Of a stretch of DNA of 64,000 nt, positions 62,999-64,000 are shown in pieces. Both the position numbers and the translations under genes were made by a program. Source of the stretch: Agrobacterium tumefaciens_K (GTDB lineage: Bacteria > Pseudomonadota > Alphaproteobacteria > Rhizobiales > Rhizobiaceae). The stretch's first letter is position 1; every line of letters begins with the position of its first letter. The notes beneath the pieces are model-generated. The model searched no databases, had not been told where the DNA came from, and saw only the letters and a list, made by a program, of their open reading frames with translations. The stretch lies in contig NZ_JAOEGC010000001.1 in assembly GCF_031801495.1 (NCBI RefSeq), positions 1,550,001 to 1,614,000 on the forward strand. The letters run 5' to 3'.

Positions 62999-64000
62999 TC
63001 AGCTTCCGCTGCCAACCATCGTGGCTACGACGGCGATCGCGATCTTCAGACGCTGGCGAACGACCGAGCGACCGAGAAGCGCCATACTATCGAACAGCGG
63101 CAGAGACCGTGACGAGCCGGACATGGCGACGAACAGTGGCGGCGTGACGACGCGCAGCTTCTTGCCGGTGCGTTCGGCAACGTCGCGCAGCTCGGCTTCG
63201 ATCGCCTCGATGTTCCAGTCGGGCATCTTTTCCAGATCGGCGGCAACCGTCGTCAGGATTTCGTGGATTTCTTCCGGCTTGCTCTTCAGGCCCGCGAAGG
63301 AAGCGGGCGTCAGGCCCACATCGCTCGACAGCAGGAAGCCCGCAAGGTTCGGCAGTTCGCCCAAACGCGAAATGCGGCTCTGCGAAAGCTTCAGGCCTTC
63401 CGTCAGGCGGGAGTTTTCCATCGCCCATTCCAGCGAACGGGAGATGAACTCTTCCGGCGACAGCTTCTCGCGCAGCCAGCGGCCGTTCAGCCAGTCCAGC
63501 TTCTGGATATCGAAGATCGCGCCAGCCTTGGAAAGCGCGTCCGGGTCGAACTTCTGCGCCAGCTCGTCCATCGTTAGCAGCTCTTCGCCTTCGGCGATCT
63601 GAATGAAGAACAGGCCGAGGAAGTTCATCAGCGCTTCCGGCAGGTAGCCGAGCGCGGAGTAATAAGAAATCGACGTTGGGTTCTTGCGCTTGGAAAGCTT
63701 GGACTTGTCGGCGTTGCGCATCAGGGAAAGATGCATGAACACCGGCTCCTGCCAGCCGAAATAACGGTACAGCAAGATGTGCTTCGGCACCGATGCCAGC
63801 CACTCTTCGCCGCGTGCGACGTGGGTGATCTTCATCAGATGGTCGTCGATGACGTTCGCCATGTGATAGGTCGGCATACCGTCGGCCTTGATCAGCACCT
63901 GCATGTCGACGGCGTCCCACGGGATCGATACGTCGCCGTATACGCCATCGGTGAAGTCGCAGGACCCTTCGGTCGGGATCTTCATGCGCACCACGGAGGC
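62999..64000 (-). CDS. gltX: glutamyl-tRNA synthetase, C-terminal part
   Basis: About 333 C-terminal residues of a class I glutamyl-tRNA synthetase; the gene runs past the window end, so the N-terminal HIGH motif is not visible. The KMSKS-type motif reads KLSKR in LMRNADKSKLSKRKNPT (about residues 91-107 of the visible part), preceded by DDHLMKITHVARGEEWLAS, typical of the Rossmann-domain end. The anticodon-binding helical domain follows and ends in VATMVGSGS. The stop is at 62999-63001. Rhizobial genomes often carry two gltX copies; which one this is cannot be told. Confidence 0.92.
   Translation of the reverse strand, partial: ASVVRMKIPTEGSCDFTDGVYGDVSIPWDAVDMQVLIKADGMPTYHMANVIDDHLMKITHVARGEEWLASVPKHILLYRYFGWQEPVFMHLSLMRNADKSKLSKRKNPTSISYYSALGYLPEALMNFLGLFFIQIAEGEELLTMDELAQKFDPDALSKAGAIFDIQKLDWLNGRWLREKLSPEEFISRSLEWAMENSRLTEGLKLSQSRISRLGELPNLAGFLLSSDVGLTPASFAGLKSKPEEIHEILTTVAADLEKMPDWNIEAIEAELRDVAERTGKKLRVVTPPLFVAMSGSSRSLPLFDSMALLGRSVVRQRLKIAIAVVATMVGSGS

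Noticed and set aside
61471..63147. A 558-codon open frame on the plus strand
   Set aside because: Antisense to lysS and runs through the RIME-like repeat; no domain.

Overview
The window looks like part of a Rhizobiaceae genome, most likely the Agrobacterium/Rhizobium group. The evidence is the high GC content, the dense ABC-importer operons each with its own regulator, a sorbitol/mannitol (smo/mtl) cluster, a sitABCD manganese importer with Mur-like palindromes, and RIME-like intergenic palindromes. No rRNA, tRNA, insertion sequence, phage or CRISPR was seen. Genus and replicon are inferred, not shown.

Layout. 1-5610: a polyamine-type ABC importer joined to a nucleoside hydrolase and an adenine deaminase, read here as a purine scavenging operon. 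5639-7911: a LysR regulator divergent from an MFS exporter. 7928-16537: an M20 amidohydrolase, a phosphoribosyltransferase, an M19 dipeptidase and a complete five-gene peptide-type importer, followed by a LysR gene (16695). 17740-20732: a fasciclin-domain protein, a DUF4394 protein, an ECF sigma factor and its membrane anti-sigma factor. 20897-25879: a second peptide-type importer (binding protein and two permeases, no ATPase) with an amidase. 25975-26962: a DJ-1/PfpI protein and a ribbon-helix-helix protein. 27036-34114: a third peptide-type importer, split over two divergent units, with an M20 amidohydrolase and a fused double ATPase. 34244-35614: a LysR gene divergent from an ABM-domain monooxygenase.

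35851-46758 is a polyol catabolic region: SorC regulator, SmoEFGK importer, sorbitol dehydrogenase, mannitol 2-dehydrogenase, HAD phosphatase, FGGY pentulokinase and, convergent, an RpiR regulator. 47050-49995 holds an EI24 membrane protein, endonuclease III, a DUF2244 protein and an Ada-like methyltransferase. 50142-54349 holds a SorC regulator divergent from transaldolase, an IclR regulator divergent from an SDR dehydrogenase, and a DUF1328 protein. 54458-57981 is sitABCD, with a histidine-rich exported protein transcribed away from it (58265-59212). 59252-60995 is a patatin-like phospholipase broken by a frameshift. 61294-64000 is lysS and the 3' part of gltX.

The common theme is uptake and first-step breakdown of plant- or soil-derived purines, peptides/amides and sugar alcohols. 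Three peptide-type importers each sit beside a hydrolase. Several binding-protein/permease junctions carry a stem-loop or palindromic repeat, consistent with making more binding protein than permease. The least explained items are the His-rich protein next to sitABCD, the ATPase-less importer with an amidase, the sigma/anti-sigma/fasciclin/DUF4394 island, and the broken patatin gene.
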